A stretch of DNA of 64,000 nt from Nitrosomonas sp. Is35. Its GTDB lineage: Bacteria > Pseudomonadota > Gammaproteobacteria > Burkholderiales > Nitrosomonadaceae. The DNA is taken from NCBI RefSeq assembly GCF_033063295.1, contig NZ_JAWJZH010000001.1, positions 1,674,001 to 1,738,000 of the forward strand, written 5' to 3'. Positions 17,615 through 28,793 of the stretch are shown in pieces. The notes beneath the pieces are model-generated. The model made no database searches, was not told the DNA's origin, and saw only the letters and a program-made list of their open reading frames with translations. The stretch's first letter is position 1; every line of letters begins with the position of its first letter. Made by a program: the position numbers and the translations under genes.

Positions 17615-18439
17615 TCAAATACCACGCAACAACTCGTTGATACCCGTTTTTGACCGGGTCTTGGCGTCTACCTGTTTGACGATCACCGCGCAATACAAGC
17701 TGTACTTTCCATTCTCAGCGGGTAAATTGCCCGAGACGACAACCGATCCGGGCGGGATACGGCCATAGCTTACTTCGCCGGTTTCACGGTTATAAATTTT
17801 CGTGCTTTGGCCAATGTAAACACCCATCGAAATCACTGAGTTTTCACCGACAATAACGCCTTCCACAACTTCCGAACGCGCACCGATAAAACAATTATCT
17901 TCGATAATCGTCGGATTCGCCTGCACTGGCTCCAATACACCGCCGATACCGACACCGCCGGATAAATGCACATTCTTACCGATTTGCGCACACGAACCAA
18001 CCGTAGCCCAGGTATCGACCATCGTACCTTCATCGACATACGCACCGATATTGACATACGACGGCATCAACACAACGTTGTTGGCGATGAACGAGCCTTT
18101 ACGCACGGCAGCAGGCGGCACAACACGGAAACCGCCATCACGGAAATCCCGCGAGCTGTAATCCGCGAATTTCGATGGTACTTTGTCAAAATAATTGGAA
18201 AAACCGCCTTTGATAAAGTTATTGTCTTCGATGCGAAATGACAACAGCACTGCTTTCTTCAACCACTGATGCGTCACCCATTCGCCACTGATTTTCTCAG
18301 CCACGCGCAATTTACCGCCATCCAGCATCGCAAGAACTTGAGTAACCGATTCTTTCAATTTGGCATCGACATTACGCGGAGTAATCTCCGCACGGCGATC
18401 AAAAGCTTCTTCAATAGTGGCCTGCAATTCATTCGTCAT
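17615..18439 (-). CDS. dapD: Tetrahydrodipicolinate N-succinyltransferase DapD
   Basis: 274-residue left-handed beta-helix acyltransferase in the succinylase branch of lysine and meso-diaminopimelate synthesis. It uses succinyl-CoA to succinylate tetrahydrodipicolinate. Hexapeptide repeats run from about residue 105 to 225 ([55 protein letters not shown]). It lies 38 bp downstream of dapC on the same strand, so consecutive pathway steps are probably one operon. The bidirectional terminator at 17555 ends it. Confidence 0.97.
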   Translation of the reverse strand: MTNELQATIEEAFDRRAEITPRNVDAKLKESVTQVLAMLDGGKLRVAEKISGEWVTHQWLKKAVLLSFRIEDNNFIKGGFSNYFDKVPSKFADYSSRDFRDGGFRVVPPAAVRKGSFIANNVVLMPSYVNIGAYVDEGTMVDTWATVGSCAQIGKNVHLSGGVGIGGVLEPVQANPTIIEDNCFIGARSEVVEGVIVGENSVISMGVYIGQSTKIYNRETGEVSYGRIPPGSVVVSGNLPAENGKYSLYCAVIVKQVDAKTRSKTGINELLRGI

Positions 18440-18477
18440 TTAATTTTTCCTGTAATTTAATTCTCAACTTTGTCGAA

Positions 18478-19674
18478 TCATAGTGTTTGCAACAAACGCT
18501 TAATTCTTTCCATGGCCTCAATGCATTCTTCCGGTGACGTAACCAGCGCAATGCGCACAAAATCTTTCCCCGGATTGACACCATGCGCGTCACGCGCCAG
18601 AAAACTGCCCGGCAGCACCGTCACATTATAATCTTGATACAACCGTTTGGTGAATTCGGTATCGCTGATCGGTGTTTTAATCCACAAATAAAAGCTCGCA
18701 TCCGGCATTTGCACTTCGGTTGTACCCGATAACACCGCAATGGCATCGGAAAACTTCTGCGCATATAAACGGCGGTTTTCTATGACATGCACTTCATCGC
18801 CCCATGCTGCCGCACTGGCTGCTTGAGCCGCCGGATTCATCGCCGAACCATGATAGGTGCGGTACAGCAGGAATTTTTCCAGCAATTGCGCATTCCCAGC
18901 CACGAAACCGGAACGCAATCCCGGCACATTCGAGCGTTTTGATAAGCTATTAAACACCACTAAGCGAGGAAAACCGGTTCTCCCCAATTGCTGCGCTGCA
19001 TCCAGCGCGCCGAGTGGCGGGTTCTTTTCATCGAAATAAATCTCCGAATAGCACTCATCCGAAGCCACCACGAAACCGTAACGATCCGACAATGCAAATA
19101 GCGCCCGCCAATCGTCCAGCGTCATCACGCTGCCGGTCGGATTATTGGGTGAGCACACATAAATCAATTGCGTGCGCGACCATACCGCCTCCGGTAATTG
19201 ACCATAATCCAGCTTGAAATGATTTTCCGGCAAGGTGTTAATAAAATGCGGCTCAGCGCCCGCCAGAAATGCAGCACCCTCGTAAATCTGATAAAACGGA
19301 TTAGGGCAAACCACCGCCGGTTGCTTGGCGTTGCTGCTATCGATCACGGTTTGCGCAAAAGAAAACAGCGCCTCGCGGCTGCCGTTGACCGGAATGACCT
19401 CAGTCTCCGGGTCGATTCCTGCAAGGTTATAACGCCGCTTGGCCCATGCCGCAATACTATTGCGCAGCGCCGGTATCCCCAATGTCGTCGGATAAGTCGA
19501 CAAACCATCCAGATTACCCGCCAATGCCTGGCGGATAAAACCGGGTGTTGCATGTTTCGGCTCGCCGATTTGCAGCTCAATGGGTTTTAGTGCCGCATTA
19601 CGTGTCACGCCGTCAAATAGTTGCCGCAGTTTCTGGAATGGATAAGGTTGCAGTAGATTCAGATTTGGATTCAT
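18478..19674 (-). CDS. dapC: Succinyldiaminopimelate transaminase DapC
   Basis: 398-residue fold-type I PLP aminotransferase. The PLP Lys lies in FNSLSKRSNVPGLRSGF near residue 241, with ASDECYSEIYFDE and YVCSPNNPTGSVM upstream. N-terminal NLLQPYPFQKLRQLF and IGEPKHATPGF are typical for proteobacterial DapC. It converts N-succinyl-2-amino-6-ketopimelate to succinyl-diaminopimelate using glutamate. Adjacent dapD makes its substrate's precursor, supporting DapC over ArgD-type enzymes. Confidence 0.93.
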   Translation of the reverse strand: MNPNLNLLQPYPFQKLRQLFDGVTRNAALKPIELQIGEPKHATPGFIRQALAGNLDGLSTYPTTLGIPALRNSIAAWAKRRYNLAGIDPETEVIPVNGSREALFSFAQTVIDSSNAKQPAVVCPNPFYQIYEGAAFLAGAEPHFINTLPENHFKLDYGQLPEAVWSRTQLIYVCSPNNPTGSVMTLDDWRALFALSDRYGFVVASDECYSEIYFDEKNPPLGALDAAQQLGRTGFPRLVVFNSLSKRSNVPGLRSGFVAGNAQLLEKFLLYRTYHGSAMNPAAQAASAAAWGDEVHVIENRRLYAQKFSDAIAVLSGTTEVQMPDASFYLWIKTPISDTEFTKRLYQDYNVTVLPGSFLARDAHGVNPGKDFVRIALVTSPEECIEAMERIKRLLQTL

Positions 19675-19828
19675 ACGTTATTGGACGCAGTGCTCAGCTA
19701 TTTGCATTTGCTCCGTTCATCCAGAAAGATTAGATTAGTTGCGATGCGCGGATTATAAAACGGGCGCATGAGAATAACCAACTTGTGCCGCATAAAAAAC
19801 CGCAATCCACTCCATTGACCTATCGAGT

Positions 19829-20527
19829 TTATCGATCGATGACTTCGATTTCCGCAACAATCGATCTGAGACCTAATCCGTAGGCATTTCCGTATGATCT
19901 GCGATCGCTGTAATGTACTTTCACCAACGCGGCATTTTTTAATGCGTTGATCGCAAAATCATACAGATCGTGATCATCGATCATGAACTGATGAAAGTTA
20001 CTACCGCCGCGGCCAATCTGCATCGTCATATAATAAATCCGGCTCATATTCTTATTTTTGGTCAGATTGGTAATTCTGCCGATTTTGACTCCGCGTGACA
20101 CCTCGGGATCGGAAGTATGGATATCGCCAATAAAATGCTTCTGCTCCCATGAAGAATCCTGATCGACCAGGTAAATTTCCAGTAATTCATTCGGTTGTGC
20201 ACAAGATAACAAATCATTGCTTTTTGGAAATTTAAACTCAATGACCACATTCTTACCGATAAAACTTTCAATTTCCTCATACCGGTTTTTCTCAAAACAG
20301 AATTGCCACAAATGCGTTGAACCGATATTCGAAAAACTCTCATGCCCGAGTGAAATTTCTCCAACGTAAACCTGGTTAATACTTCTTTCTTGACGCACAT
20401 TGCTGAGTTGGCCATAGACATAGCCTTCAGCGGCCATCAGAAAGGGTCCGGCAAAACCCGGCTGCGGTATCGATGTAACCATCAGCAAAAGCATGATTTC
20501 AACACCTTTGTAGCTCATCGATTTCAT
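19829..20527 (-). CDS. Secreted protein of unknown function
   Basis: 232 residues from the ATG at 20527, which has GGGGAAG six bases upstream and begins a signal peptide (MLLLMVTSIPQPGFAG, cleavage about residue 27). The frame is open to 20815, but the extra 96 residues look non-coding. The mature part is a mixed beta protein with four short hydrophobic strands and the C-terminal GLGLRSIVAEIEVIDR. I recognise no domain. Two Cys (WQFCFEKN, LLSCAQPN) could form a disulfide. It is isolated from its neighbours by intergenic gaps. Confidence 0.6.
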   Translation of the reverse strand: MKSMSYKGVEIMLLLMVTSIPQPGFAGPFLMAAEGYVYGQLSNVRQERSINQVYVGEISLGHESFSNIGSTHLWQFCFEKNRYEEIESFIGKNVVIEFKFPKSNDLLSCAQPNELLEIYLVDQDSSWEQKHFIGDIHTSDPEVSRGVKIGRITNLTKNKNMSRIYYMTMQIGRGGSNFHQFMIDDHDLYDFAINALKNAALVKVHYSDRRSYGNAYGLGLRSIVAEIEVIDR

Positions 20528-21065
20528 GATTAACTTCCCCATGTGGCTATTGAATGATCGTGTATAGGAAGGCATCAGTTTATCGAAGGAAAAGGTAACG
20601 CAGTATGAACGAAAATCTATTTTTCCCGGTAATCCAGGCACACTCAACGAGCACCACTGGTATGGTAAAAAACACAGCACAATACACCCAATTGAATGTG
20701 ACTGTGGTTTCGCGCGACAGGCATACTTCCATTGCGGCTCGGCCGGCAAGCATAATTTCAGTTCCGTATTATGGTATTCATCTAACTGACGAATGCTTGC
20801 GCATCGCTGTGGCAAAAATCACATACATTGGGGAGCAATTATTGGATACTGCAATGGCTAGAACGCAGAACCGAATCTCCTTTCTTCCTCTTCTGCTCAG
20901 CGCTTCAACTTATCGCAGATAAAGCTGAAGCTATTTCCCGGTCAAATGGATTTCATTATCCATTTGACCTTTTTATTGGGAATCACCCTCTTACAAACCC
21001 GGATCAACGCGCAATCATGCAACGTATCCGGGACAACCACTTGTTCTGCTGGCCACAAAAGGAAG
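20528..21065. other. 538-bp gap, no convincing gene
   Basis: Between a secreted protein and a DUF4156 lipoprotein gene. Several short open frames exist on both strands; one plus-strand frame (about 20560-20785) encodes a Cys/His-rich peptide but has no start codon. The only clear element is the terminator at 20940-20974. The rest could be a decayed gene or hold a small RNA. Confidence 0.5.
20940..20974 (+). terminator. Rho-independent terminator with no assigned gene
   Basis: Perfect 11-bp stem GGTCAAATGGA/TCCATTTGACC with an 8-nt loop, directly followed by TTTTTATT on the plus strand. No convincing plus-strand gene precedes it, so it may end a small RNA or the remnant of a gene. Confidence 0.75.
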
Positions 21066-21401
21066 TTAATTCATATCCGTGCGTTTGGGTTGGAAGCACT
21101 GATAAACAGCAAAACTGCGTCTGCCATCGCCAATTTCCGAAATGGGGATGATCGTATCGCCCCCCATCAATGCCGCTTCGTTGCGTGCGAGGTCGGCCAA
21201 TTCTTCGGCTACCTTGTCTGCGTCGCGGCTGAATATGACACGGCTGACTACTTTTGAATTCACTTTCCCCAGCCGTTTGCAGGGTTCGACCGCTTTAGCC
21301 GATTGCACCAGGCGCACACCCTCGCCTTGCGGTGTGACTTGCACCCACGCGCAGGAAGACAGTATTAAAATGCTACCAATAGCGGTAAAGATTATTTTCA
21401 T
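21066..21401 (-). CDS. DUF4156 lipoprotein
   Basis: 111 residues. The signal peptide has lipobox LSSC (Cys17), implying an outer-membrane lipoprotein. The body shows the DUF4156 pattern: WVQVTPQGEGVRLV, then CKRLGKVNSKV, LARNEAALMGGDTIIP and a final VYQCF. Two further Cys (about residues 41 and 102) are conserved in that family. Function is unknown. The gene stands alone: the next gene on the same strand begins about 100 bp upstream of it. Confidence 0.8.
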   Translation of the reverse strand: MKIIFTAIGSILILSSCAWVQVTPQGEGVRLVQSAKAVEPCKRLGKVNSKVVSRVIFSRDADKVAEELADLARNEAALMGGDTIIPISEIGDGRRSFAVYQCFQPKRTDMN

Positions 21402-21508
21402 GGGATGGCTCCTGTATTAGGCAATAAGATTTAAGCAGATGGCTGCTGTTTCGCTTTGAATTATTATCCTTCATTAGCTGCAAATAGTCTTGAACACACA
21501 CCGGCGCA

Positions 21509-22288
21509 TCATTCCAGAATTTCAATGCGCTGACGCGTTGTTCCCCGTTCGCCCAGGCGAATGATGCCGATAATCAGTGATCCGTAAAAACCCGGGTGGG
21601 AAATCACGTTTGAGAACAATGCCATCATGACATCTTTTTCAACAATAGCTTGTTTACGCTGCACTTCGGACAAAGGCGATAGTTTTTCCGCGAATGACCA
21701 GGCGGCATCGCGCGCTTTTTCCATGCTGAAGTTGATGATGGCGGTTTCGACACTGCCGAGAAAGCGATTGAGCAACCCCAAAATAGGCCATATGTCCGCC
21801 AGTTCACTTTGCACACCGCCAACCAAACCCGCCAATACTTGGTTGATTTTCTCAAAATCCCCTTTGAGGTTTTGCAATTCTCCTGGCGGTACGGTTTCCG
21901 CCGCGGCGATTCCCAGATCCAGATTGATATGTGCATTCATGCCGAGCAGCAAGTGCTGTAACACAATCGGCCACCAATGTTGCGTCGCCTCAAATGCGCG
22001 TATCCAGGATTTTGTCGGTGTTTGCCCAGTCTGGTATAGATAGCATGCATGAATGTAACGGTTGGCGAAGATCACATCGAGACGTTCCATGCGCGGACCG
22101 TCATCAAAGTAGTTTTCTGCAATCCCTTGCTTCACTTGTATCGTGACCTTACGGTATAGAGCAGCAAAGTAACCCATGCGGGAATTATTCTGTTTCGACC
22201 ACTCAACGATGGCAGTTAGCTGCACGATCACTTCATCGATTGTAGCCGCGGGGGTCGCTATCGCGGAAGGAAAGCTGGTATCTGCCAT
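21509..22288 (-). CDS. DUF5995 family protein
   Basis: 259 residues from the ATG at 22288 (GGAG eight bases upstream). An in-frame ATG at 22330 is less likely. The mostly helical protein carries the DUF5995 core: MGYFAALYRKVTIQVKQGI, FDDGPRMERLDVIFANRY, and VLQHLLLGMNAHINLDLGIA, rich in His and Asp that could bind metal, as in a phospholipase C/P1-nuclease-like pocket. No signal peptide is seen. The activity is unknown, and the metal-site idea is an inference from the His/Asp pattern. Confidence 0.72.
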   Translation of the reverse strand: MADTSFPSAIATPAATIDEVIVQLTAIVEWSKQNNSRMGYFAALYRKVTIQVKQGIAENYFDDGPRMERLDVIFANRYIHACYLYQTGQTPTKSWIRAFEATQHWWPIVLQHLLLGMNAHINLDLGIAAAETVPPGELQNLKGDFEKINQVLAGLVGGVQSELADIWPILGLLNRFLGSVETAIINFSMEKARDAAWSFAEKLSPLSEVQRKQAIVEKDVMMALFSNVISHPGFYGSLIIGIIRLGERGTTRQRIEILE

Positions 22289-22604
22289 GACATCTCCTAA
22301 CAAATTTATGAACTTTCGCATCATACGCAATGCTTGCCGTGATGCAAGTCACGGATGCGAATAAACTTCGCGTGCTGACCGGTCAGTCCGCATAAGCTGC
22401 GCGCCGAATCCTACGCTGTAACTTTGGCCTTGCTGGTTACTGGGCACTATTTTGTTATGCAATCAACACACTATCGCAATCTTGTTTTGATAAACAAACT
22501 TGCTCTTCCGCGTGACTCTGATTGCAAGTATAATTCTGTTCACTTTTCCCCATATACCGCCAATTTTCCAGTCTTATTGGTGGCTTTTCGAGGATTGGAA
22601 AAAA

Positions 22605-23591
22605 ATGAAACCGCCTATTCGAATTGCTGTTACCGGCGCAACCGGACAGATTTGTTATAACCTGTTATATCGCATTGCAGCAGGCGAGATGCTTGGCAAA
22701 GATCAGCCGGTTATTCTGCAATTACATGACATTACCGACGCACAACCATTGTTTGATGGTATCGTCATGGAGTTATATGACTGTGCTTTTCCGTTGCTAA
22801 GCGGAATTGTCACCACGGATAATCCCGAAGTCGCATTCAATAACGCGGATATTGTTTTGCTCGTGGGCGCACGTCCGCGCGGGGAAAATATGGAACGCAA
22901 GGATCTGCTGGCAGCCAACAGTCCCATTTTCATCCAAAATGGCAGGGCACTTAATGCTGCTGCAAAACGTGATGTCAAAGTATTGGTCGTTGGCAATCCC
23001 GCCAACACGAATGCCTATATCACGATAAAAAACGCCCCTGATCTCAATCCAAACAACTTCTCCGCGATGCTGAGACTGGATCACAATCGCGCGTTGTCGC
23101 AAGTCGCGTTAAAACTTCACGTGCCGGTATCGGATATCAAACGAATGATCGTATGGGGAAATCATTCCAATACGCAATTTCCTGATTTAAGCCATGCCAC
23201 CGTTGGGAACACTAGTGTTTCCTCTTTAATTACCGATCCTTCGTGGATAGAAAATCATTTCATTCCGGTCGTGCAAAAACGGGGCACAGCCATTATTGAA
23301 GCGCGCCGCGGCAAGTCCAGCGCGGCTAGCGCGGCCAATGCCATTATCAATCACATGCAGGATTGGATTTTTGGCACCCGGGAAGGAGACTGGGTATCGA
23401 TGGGTGTGCCCTCTAATGGCAGCTACGATATACCACGAGGCGTCATCTACAGTTTTCCCGTGACCTGTCAAAACGGTCAATATAAAATTGTCGAGGGATT
23501 GGAAATCAGTCCATCGGACCGGGAAAGAATGCAAAAAAGTTATCAGGAACTCGTTGCCGAACAAGAAGCGATCAAGCACTTACTGGCTTAA
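22605..23591 (+). CDS. mdh: Malate dehydrogenase
   Basis: NAD-dependent oxidation of malate to oxaloacetate in the TCA cycle. 328 residues from the ATG at 22605, the normal length for this type. The Rossmann motif is [17 protein letters not shown], a variant of GAAGQIGY. Substrate-binding Arg/Asp lie in [17 protein letters not shown] and [12 protein letters not shown], and the catalytic His in [13 protein letters not shown]. The frame stays open to 22500, but that extension is not family-like. It is single-gene: its neighbours are on the opposite strand. Confidence 0.94.
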   Translation: MKPPIRIAVTGATGQICYNLLYRIAAGEMLGKDQPVILQLHDITDAQPLFDGIVMELYDCAFPLLSGIVTTDNPEVAFNNADIVLLVGARPRGENMERKDLLAANSPIFIQNGRALNAAAKRDVKVLVVGNPANTNAYITIKNAPDLNPNNFSAMLRLDHNRALSQVALKLHVPVSDIKRMIVWGNHSNTQFPDLSHATVGNTSVSSLITDPSWIENHFIPVVQKRGTAIIEARRGKSSAASAANAIINHMQDWIFGTREGDWVSMGVPSNGSYDIPRGVIYSFPVTCQNGQYKIVEGLEISPSDRERMQKSYQELVAEQEAIKHLLA

Positions 23592-23639
23592 ACCGCAGCA
23601 CTACTCGATAAGAAATTGCAATCCGCTTTGTTGAGCGCT

Positions 23640-24914
23640 TTAGCGCGATCCGATGCTAGCCGCTTCGCGAACGGCAATCAATATTCCCGCATCCAAATGC
23701 CCATCCGCAATACGTTGCGTTTTCTGTTGAAAAAGACTGATTGCCTTGCGGGTGGCTGAACCTAATATGCCATCGGCTTCTCCGGCATCAATTCCCAGCG
23801 TGGTTAAATCCATTTGAAGCTGACGCACTTGTTCCCGGGATATTTTTGCCGAATCCACCGGTGGCGCGCGGAATAAAGGAGCCGCACCCGCGATGCGGTC
23901 CGCCAAGTGTCCAACGGATAACGCATAAAACTCGGAACGGTTCCAACGCATGATGATATAAAAATTCTTGGTCACCAGAAATGCAGGGCCTTGATAACCC
24001 GAAGGAATGATTAACGCTGCTTTTTGTGCCGACGGCGCCAATGGCGCTCCCGAAGTCGTCGTGACTCCTAAGTTTGTCCACTCTTCCAAACTCAGCATTT
24101 GATCCCGCCCTGCCAGCGAGTAATCAAAGGATCGCGGCAAAAGCACTTCTTGCCCCCAATTTAAACCGGGAACCCAGCCTAACTGCTGCAAAAAATTGGC
24201 CGCGGATCCCATCGCATCGGGAATACTGCCCCATAGATCGCGCCGTCCGTCTCCGTCGACATCCTTGGCATAGCGCAAAAAAGTCGATGGCATGAATTGC
24301 ATATGCCCCATCGCACCTGCCCAGGAACCGATCATGCGTTCCGCGGTGATATCGCCCGCATCGACAATCCGCATGGCGTTGAGCAGCTCTTGAGTAAAAA
24401 AAGTGCTCCGGCGCGTGTCACAAGCCAGCGTTGCTAGTGAATCGAGCACAGACCAGTCGCCAAAATGACCGCCATAGCTGGTTTCCAGTCCCCAGAAGGA
24501 AATTAGGAATTGTGCCGGAATACCGCTTTCCCGTTGAATCTGATTCAGCAAAACATGATGTTTGGCATACAAATCCCGGCCACGCTGTACGCGCTCTTCG
24601 TTGATCCGGGTCGTGAAATAATTTGCAAATGTTTGCGTGAATTCGGGTTGGCGCCGATCCAGCTCAATAATACGTGGTAAACGTTTGACCTTACTCAGCA
24701 CTTGATTGACTGTGTTATCGGAAATACCTTCCAGGCGCGCTTGCGATTTCATTCGGGCAATACATTCGCCAAAACCGCTGTCATCGGCATAGACCGACTG
24801 TGCTGCGCACGTTAACATTATGAATGCCGCACCCCATCCTGTTTTCCGCCAGCTGCGCTTTTGCACGAAACGAAATAGATTTCTCAAGTGATGAGGAATG
24901 GCTGCTGGTATCAT
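23640..24914 (-). CDS. Lytic murein transglycosylase, MltB type, with peptidoglycan-binding domain
   Basis: 424 residues from the ATG at 24914, two bases beyond the fur stop. Signal/anchor region at about residues 20-45, then a GH103 catalytic domain with the Glu in FWGLETSYGGHFGDW, and SWAGAMGHMQFMPSTFLRYA and DVDGDGRRDLW, all typical of MltB. A C-terminal peptidoglycan-binding domain (about 345-415) carries LQMDLTTLGIDAGEADGILG. It cleaves peptidoglycan strands to 1,6-anhydroMurNAc ends in the periplasm. No lipobox is evident, so it may be soluble (SltB-like). Probably co-transcribed with fur. Confidence 0.9.
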   Translation of the reverse strand: MIPAAIPHHLRNLFRFVQKRSWRKTGWGAAFIMLTCAAQSVYADDSGFGECIARMKSQARLEGISDNTVNQVLSKVKRLPRIIELDRRQPEFTQTFANYFTTRINEERVQRGRDLYAKHHVLLNQIQRESGIPAQFLISFWGLETSYGGHFGDWSVLDSLATLACDTRRSTFFTQELLNAMRIVDAGDITAERMIGSWAGAMGHMQFMPSTFLRYAKDVDGDGRRDLWGSIPDAMGSAANFLQQLGWVPGLNWGQEVLLPRSFDYSLAGRDQMLSLEEWTNLGVTTTSGAPLAPSAQKAALIIPSGYQGPAFLVTKNFYIIMRWNRSEFYALSVGHLADRIAGAAPLFRAPPVDSAKISREQVRQLQMDLTTLGIDAGEADGILGSATRKAISLFQQKTQRIADGHLDAGILIAVREAASIGSR

Positions 24915-24915
24915 A

Positions 24916-25356
24916 TTATTTTCGGTGCGGACAGTTCTGCTTCGTACAATCCGCATAAAGTGACAACGAGTGCTCTTGCAGCGTAAAACCGCGTTCTTTC
25001 GCTATGGCTATCTGCCGCTTCTCAATTTCAGCATCGTAGAATTCTTCTACGCGGCCACATTGCAGACATACCAAGTGATCATGATGGCCATCTCCTTTCA
25101 GCTCAAACACGGCTTTACCGCTTTCAAAGTGATGCCGCTCCAATAATCCGGCTTGCTCAAATTGTGTCAAAACGCGATAGACAGTAGCCAGCCCAATATC
25201 TTCGCCTTCGCTGATCAGCTCTTTATACACATCTTCCGCCGACAGATGACGCACACTGCTTTGCTCAAATAAATTTAATATTTTAAGTCTGGGCAGTGTT
25301 GTTTTAAGACCAATATTTTTGAGATCAATACTTTTCAGATCGTCGAAGTTACCCAT
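24916..25356 (-). CDS. fur: Ferric uptake regulator Fur
   Basis: 146-residue metal-dependent repressor. N-terminal winged helix (about 12-85; [32 protein letters not shown]), then the metal/dimerisation region with [24 protein letters not shown] broken into the His cluster, CLQC and the C-terminal pair in CTKQNCPHR. The Asn-rich LATVYR recognition helix and KGDGHHDH match Fur rather than Zur or PerR. It is divergent from bamE, a common arrangement in proteobacteria. I cannot see a clear Fur box in the 74-bp intergenic region. Confidence 0.95.
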   Translation of the reverse strand: MGNFDDLKSIDLKNIGLKTTLPRLKILNLFEQSSVRHLSAEDVYKELISEGEDIGLATVYRVLTQFEQAGLLERHHFESGKAVFELKGDGHHDHLVCLQCGRVEEFYDAEIEKRQIAIAKERGFTLQEHSLSLYADCTKQNCPHRK

Positions 25357-25430
25357 GGTTATCTCTGCCTGGAAAATTATTTACTGTATCATATGCTGTG
25401 TTCACTTTGGAAACATATAATATCAACAAA

Positions 25431-26704
<1,274 letters not shown>

Positions 26705-26724
26705 CATTCTGTACCGCTATTTTC

Positions 26725-27528
26725 ATGGCAACGTATGCAATCGGTGATTTACAAGGCTGCTTCACTGAATTTCAGCAACTGCTCGAAATTATTCGCTTTG
26801 ATCCCGCCCATGATCAACTTTGGTTGGTAGGCGATATCGTTAATCGCGGCCCGAATTCACTGCCCTTGTTGCGTTGTATCAAACAGGCCGGTGATACGGT
26901 ACGCATGGTTCTCGGCAATCATGATCTGCATTTGCTCATGGTTGCGGCGGGAATGGCCAGAATACATCCCAGCGACACGATTCAACTAATTCTCGACGCA
27001 CCTGACCGTGATGAGCTGTTGCATTGGCTGCGGCAGCAAAAATTATTTCACGTTGAAGACCAGTATGCCATGGTGCACGCCGGATTATTGCCATCGTGGT
27101 CTATTGCACAAGCCGGACAACTTGCTCGTGAAGTTGAAACTGCGTTACGTCACGACGATCACCATGAGCTATTCGCACGGATGTACGGTAACGAGCCCAA
27201 TTACTGGCAAGACGATTGGACCGGTTATATCCGGCTTCGGGTCATCATCAATGCAATGACACGCATGCGCGTATGCACGCCGGACGGGCGGATGAATTTC
27301 GCTTTTAAAGGTAATCTGCAATCCATTCCGGACGGCTATATGCCATGGTTCAGCGTACCGCACCGGATCAGTCAGAGCACCACCATCATTTGCGGCCATT
27401 GGTCCGGATTAGGACTGCACATCACGGATCATTTAATCGCATTGGATAGTGGTTGTGTATGGGGAGGTCAGTTGTCCGCTATCCGATTGGAAGACCGGAA
27501 AGTTTTTCAGATTCCTTGTGCGCAATAG
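26725..27528 (+). CDS. apaH: Symmetrical bis(5'-nucleosyl)-tetraphosphatase ApaH
   Basis: 267-residue metallophosphatase that hydrolyses Ap4A to two ADP and can remove Np4 caps from RNA. The metal-binding signature is AIGDLQGCF, GDIVNRGPNS and VLGNHDLHLL; later HAGLLPSW and GHWSGLGLH. C-terminal LDSGCVWGGQLSAIRL is diagnostic. The last 50 bp overlap, tail to tail, the 3' end of the acyltransferase gene on the other strand. Probably the last gene of the bamE-dapB-apaH group. Confidence 0.95.
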   Translation: MATYAIGDLQGCFTEFQQLLEIIRFDPAHDQLWLVGDIVNRGPNSLPLLRCIKQAGDTVRMVLGNHDLHLLMVAAGMARIHPSDTIQLILDAPDRDELLHWLRQQKLFHVEDQYAMVHAGLLPSWSIAQAGQLAREVETALRHDDHHELFARMYGNEPNYWQDDWTGYIRLRVIINAMTRMRVCTPDGRMNFAFKGNLQSIPDGYMPWFSVPHRISQSTTIICGHWSGLGLHITDHLIALDSGCVWGGQLSAIRLEDRKVFQIPCAQ

Positions 27529-28273
27529 GCAGCGATAAAGCATTCGCAACCGCTTGTTCAGACAAACGCGCCAATTCCCGCCGGTTTTTCATGCCGCAGG
27601 GAATCGGCGAATCAAATGTCAGCTCTACATCTATACTTGTAAGACTCAGAATTTTTTGCAACGACAAAATCAATGAGGGATCGATATAAGCGGCTTCCTT
27701 GCAAATACCGCCGAAGCTATTGCGATAGCCAATTGCAACCGGATACAGCATGGCATCAGCAGTGACAGCCGCTTGCAGCAATGAGGCATGAAAATGGTTG
27801 ATCTGTGTGCCATCCGTTGTAGTGCCTTCAGGAAATATCGTTACTCGCTCTCCCTTATCCAGCACATCACTGATTTGTTGATTGATACGCAGCGTATCGC
27901 TCCGTTTTGCACGTTCGATAAACAGTGTACCGGCATTCCGGCTTAGCAAGCCTAAGACAGGCCAGCGGCTAATTTCGGCTTTGGCGACAAAACGAGTCGG
28001 GCATGCCGCCATCAAAACACAAACATCCAGCCAGGATACGTGATTAGCTGCTAACAATACCCTCGGCATATCCGCCGTAGGTAATCTACCGTGGCAATGC
28101 AACCGGATCGCAAGAGTGGACAATAATCCAGTCGCCCAGCGTTGCATCATAGTGCGCTGAATCGATAAAGGAAAATAGGGATAAACAATCGATTGCAATA
28201 AGCCTGAAATAACGTGCAGTAGTAAATGAGTCAGGCGGATGATACGCAATAGCAGTGGTGTATTTTTTTGCAT
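27479..28273 (-). CDS. plsC: 1-acyl-sn-glycerol-3-phosphate acyltransferase (PlsC family)
   Basis: 264 residues from the ATG at 28273; the open frame continues 22 codons upstream but those look unlike a coding start. An N-terminal membrane anchor (about 8-40) precedes the acyltransferase domain with NHVSWLD (the HX4D catalytic motif, about residue 78) and FPEGTTTDG (glycerol-phosphate binding). It transfers acyl groups to lysophosphatidic acid or a related lysolipid at the inner membrane. It overlaps apaH by 50 bp convergently. Whether it is the main PlsC or a paralogue cannot be told from the window. Confidence 0.87.
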   Translation of the reverse strand: MQKNTPLLLRIIRLTHLLLHVISGLLQSIVYPYFPLSIQRTMMQRWATGLLSTLAIRLHCHGRLPTADMPRVLLAANHVSWLDVCVLMAACPTRFVAKAEISRWPVLGLLSRNAGTLFIERAKRSDTLRINQQISDVLDKGERVTIFPEGTTTDGTQINHFHASLLQAAVTADAMLYPVAIGYRNSFGGICKEAAYIDPSLILSLQKILSLTSIDVELTFDSPIPCGMKNRRELARLSEQAVANALSLPIAHKESEKLSGLPIG

Positions 28274-28427
28274 GCAGAGAGTGTGCAGAGGAACTGCCTT
28301 GATAATGGTTGCTGCAACTACTCTACCATTATTTTGCAAAAAAACTCAGAGGACTGTAATACACGCAAGATTTTTTTGCGTGTATTACAGAAACTAAACA
28401 GTGAATCTATACAAAAAACATCAACAA

Positions 28428-28745
28428 CTAATAAGAAACAGCCGGTCCTTCAAGCCACAGGCAATCCGAAATCAGACACATGCCACCCAAGCTTTTCAGC
28501 ACAGGTCTCAATTCACTGGCAATCTTTTGTGCTTGCTCGTCTTTACAGGCAAGAACAACCATCACGTTCTCCTGTTCCATCAAAACATCGCCAGGATCGC
28601 GTACACCACGTGATCCGAGCCCACCAGCCTGTTTAAGAACAGTGTAACCGCGCACTGAGCATTTTTCTAACAATTCCGTCAATTGTTCAAGTTGTTCAAT
28701 ACCAACAACAATCTCGAATCGTTTCATTGCGATTGAATTATTCAT
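28428..28745 (-). CDS. sbtB: SbtB-like PII family protein
   Basis: 105-residue small ferredoxin-like alpha/beta protein of the PII superfamily, 48 bp after sbtA. KRFEIVVGIEQLEQLTELLEK broken by the usual beta-alpha-beta pattern, a T-loop-like segment (KQAGGLGSRGVRDPGD, about 39-54), and ENVMVVLACKDEQAQKI are consistent with SbtB, which binds adenine nucleotides and modulates SbtA. The C-terminus (SDCLWLEGPAVSY) lacks the CGPxGC redox loop of cyanobacterial SbtB. Start: the ATG at 28745 has GGGAA nine bases upstream; the one at 28727 has no such site. Confidence 0.8.
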   Translation of the reverse strand: MNNSIAMKRFEIVVGIEQLEQLTELLEKCSVRGYTVLKQAGGLGSRGVRDPGDVLMEQENVMVVLACKDEQAQKIASELRPVLKSLGGMCLISDCLWLEGPAVSY

Positions 28746-28793
28746 ATTTTTTCCCGAAAAGTCAGATAATTATTAAATAAACGGCAATAGTTT

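Noticed and set aside
20560-20785. Plus-strand Cys/His-rich open frame in the 538-bp gap
   Set aside because: No start codon or ribosome binding site, no recognised family and it overlaps an opposite-strand open frame; may be a remnant.
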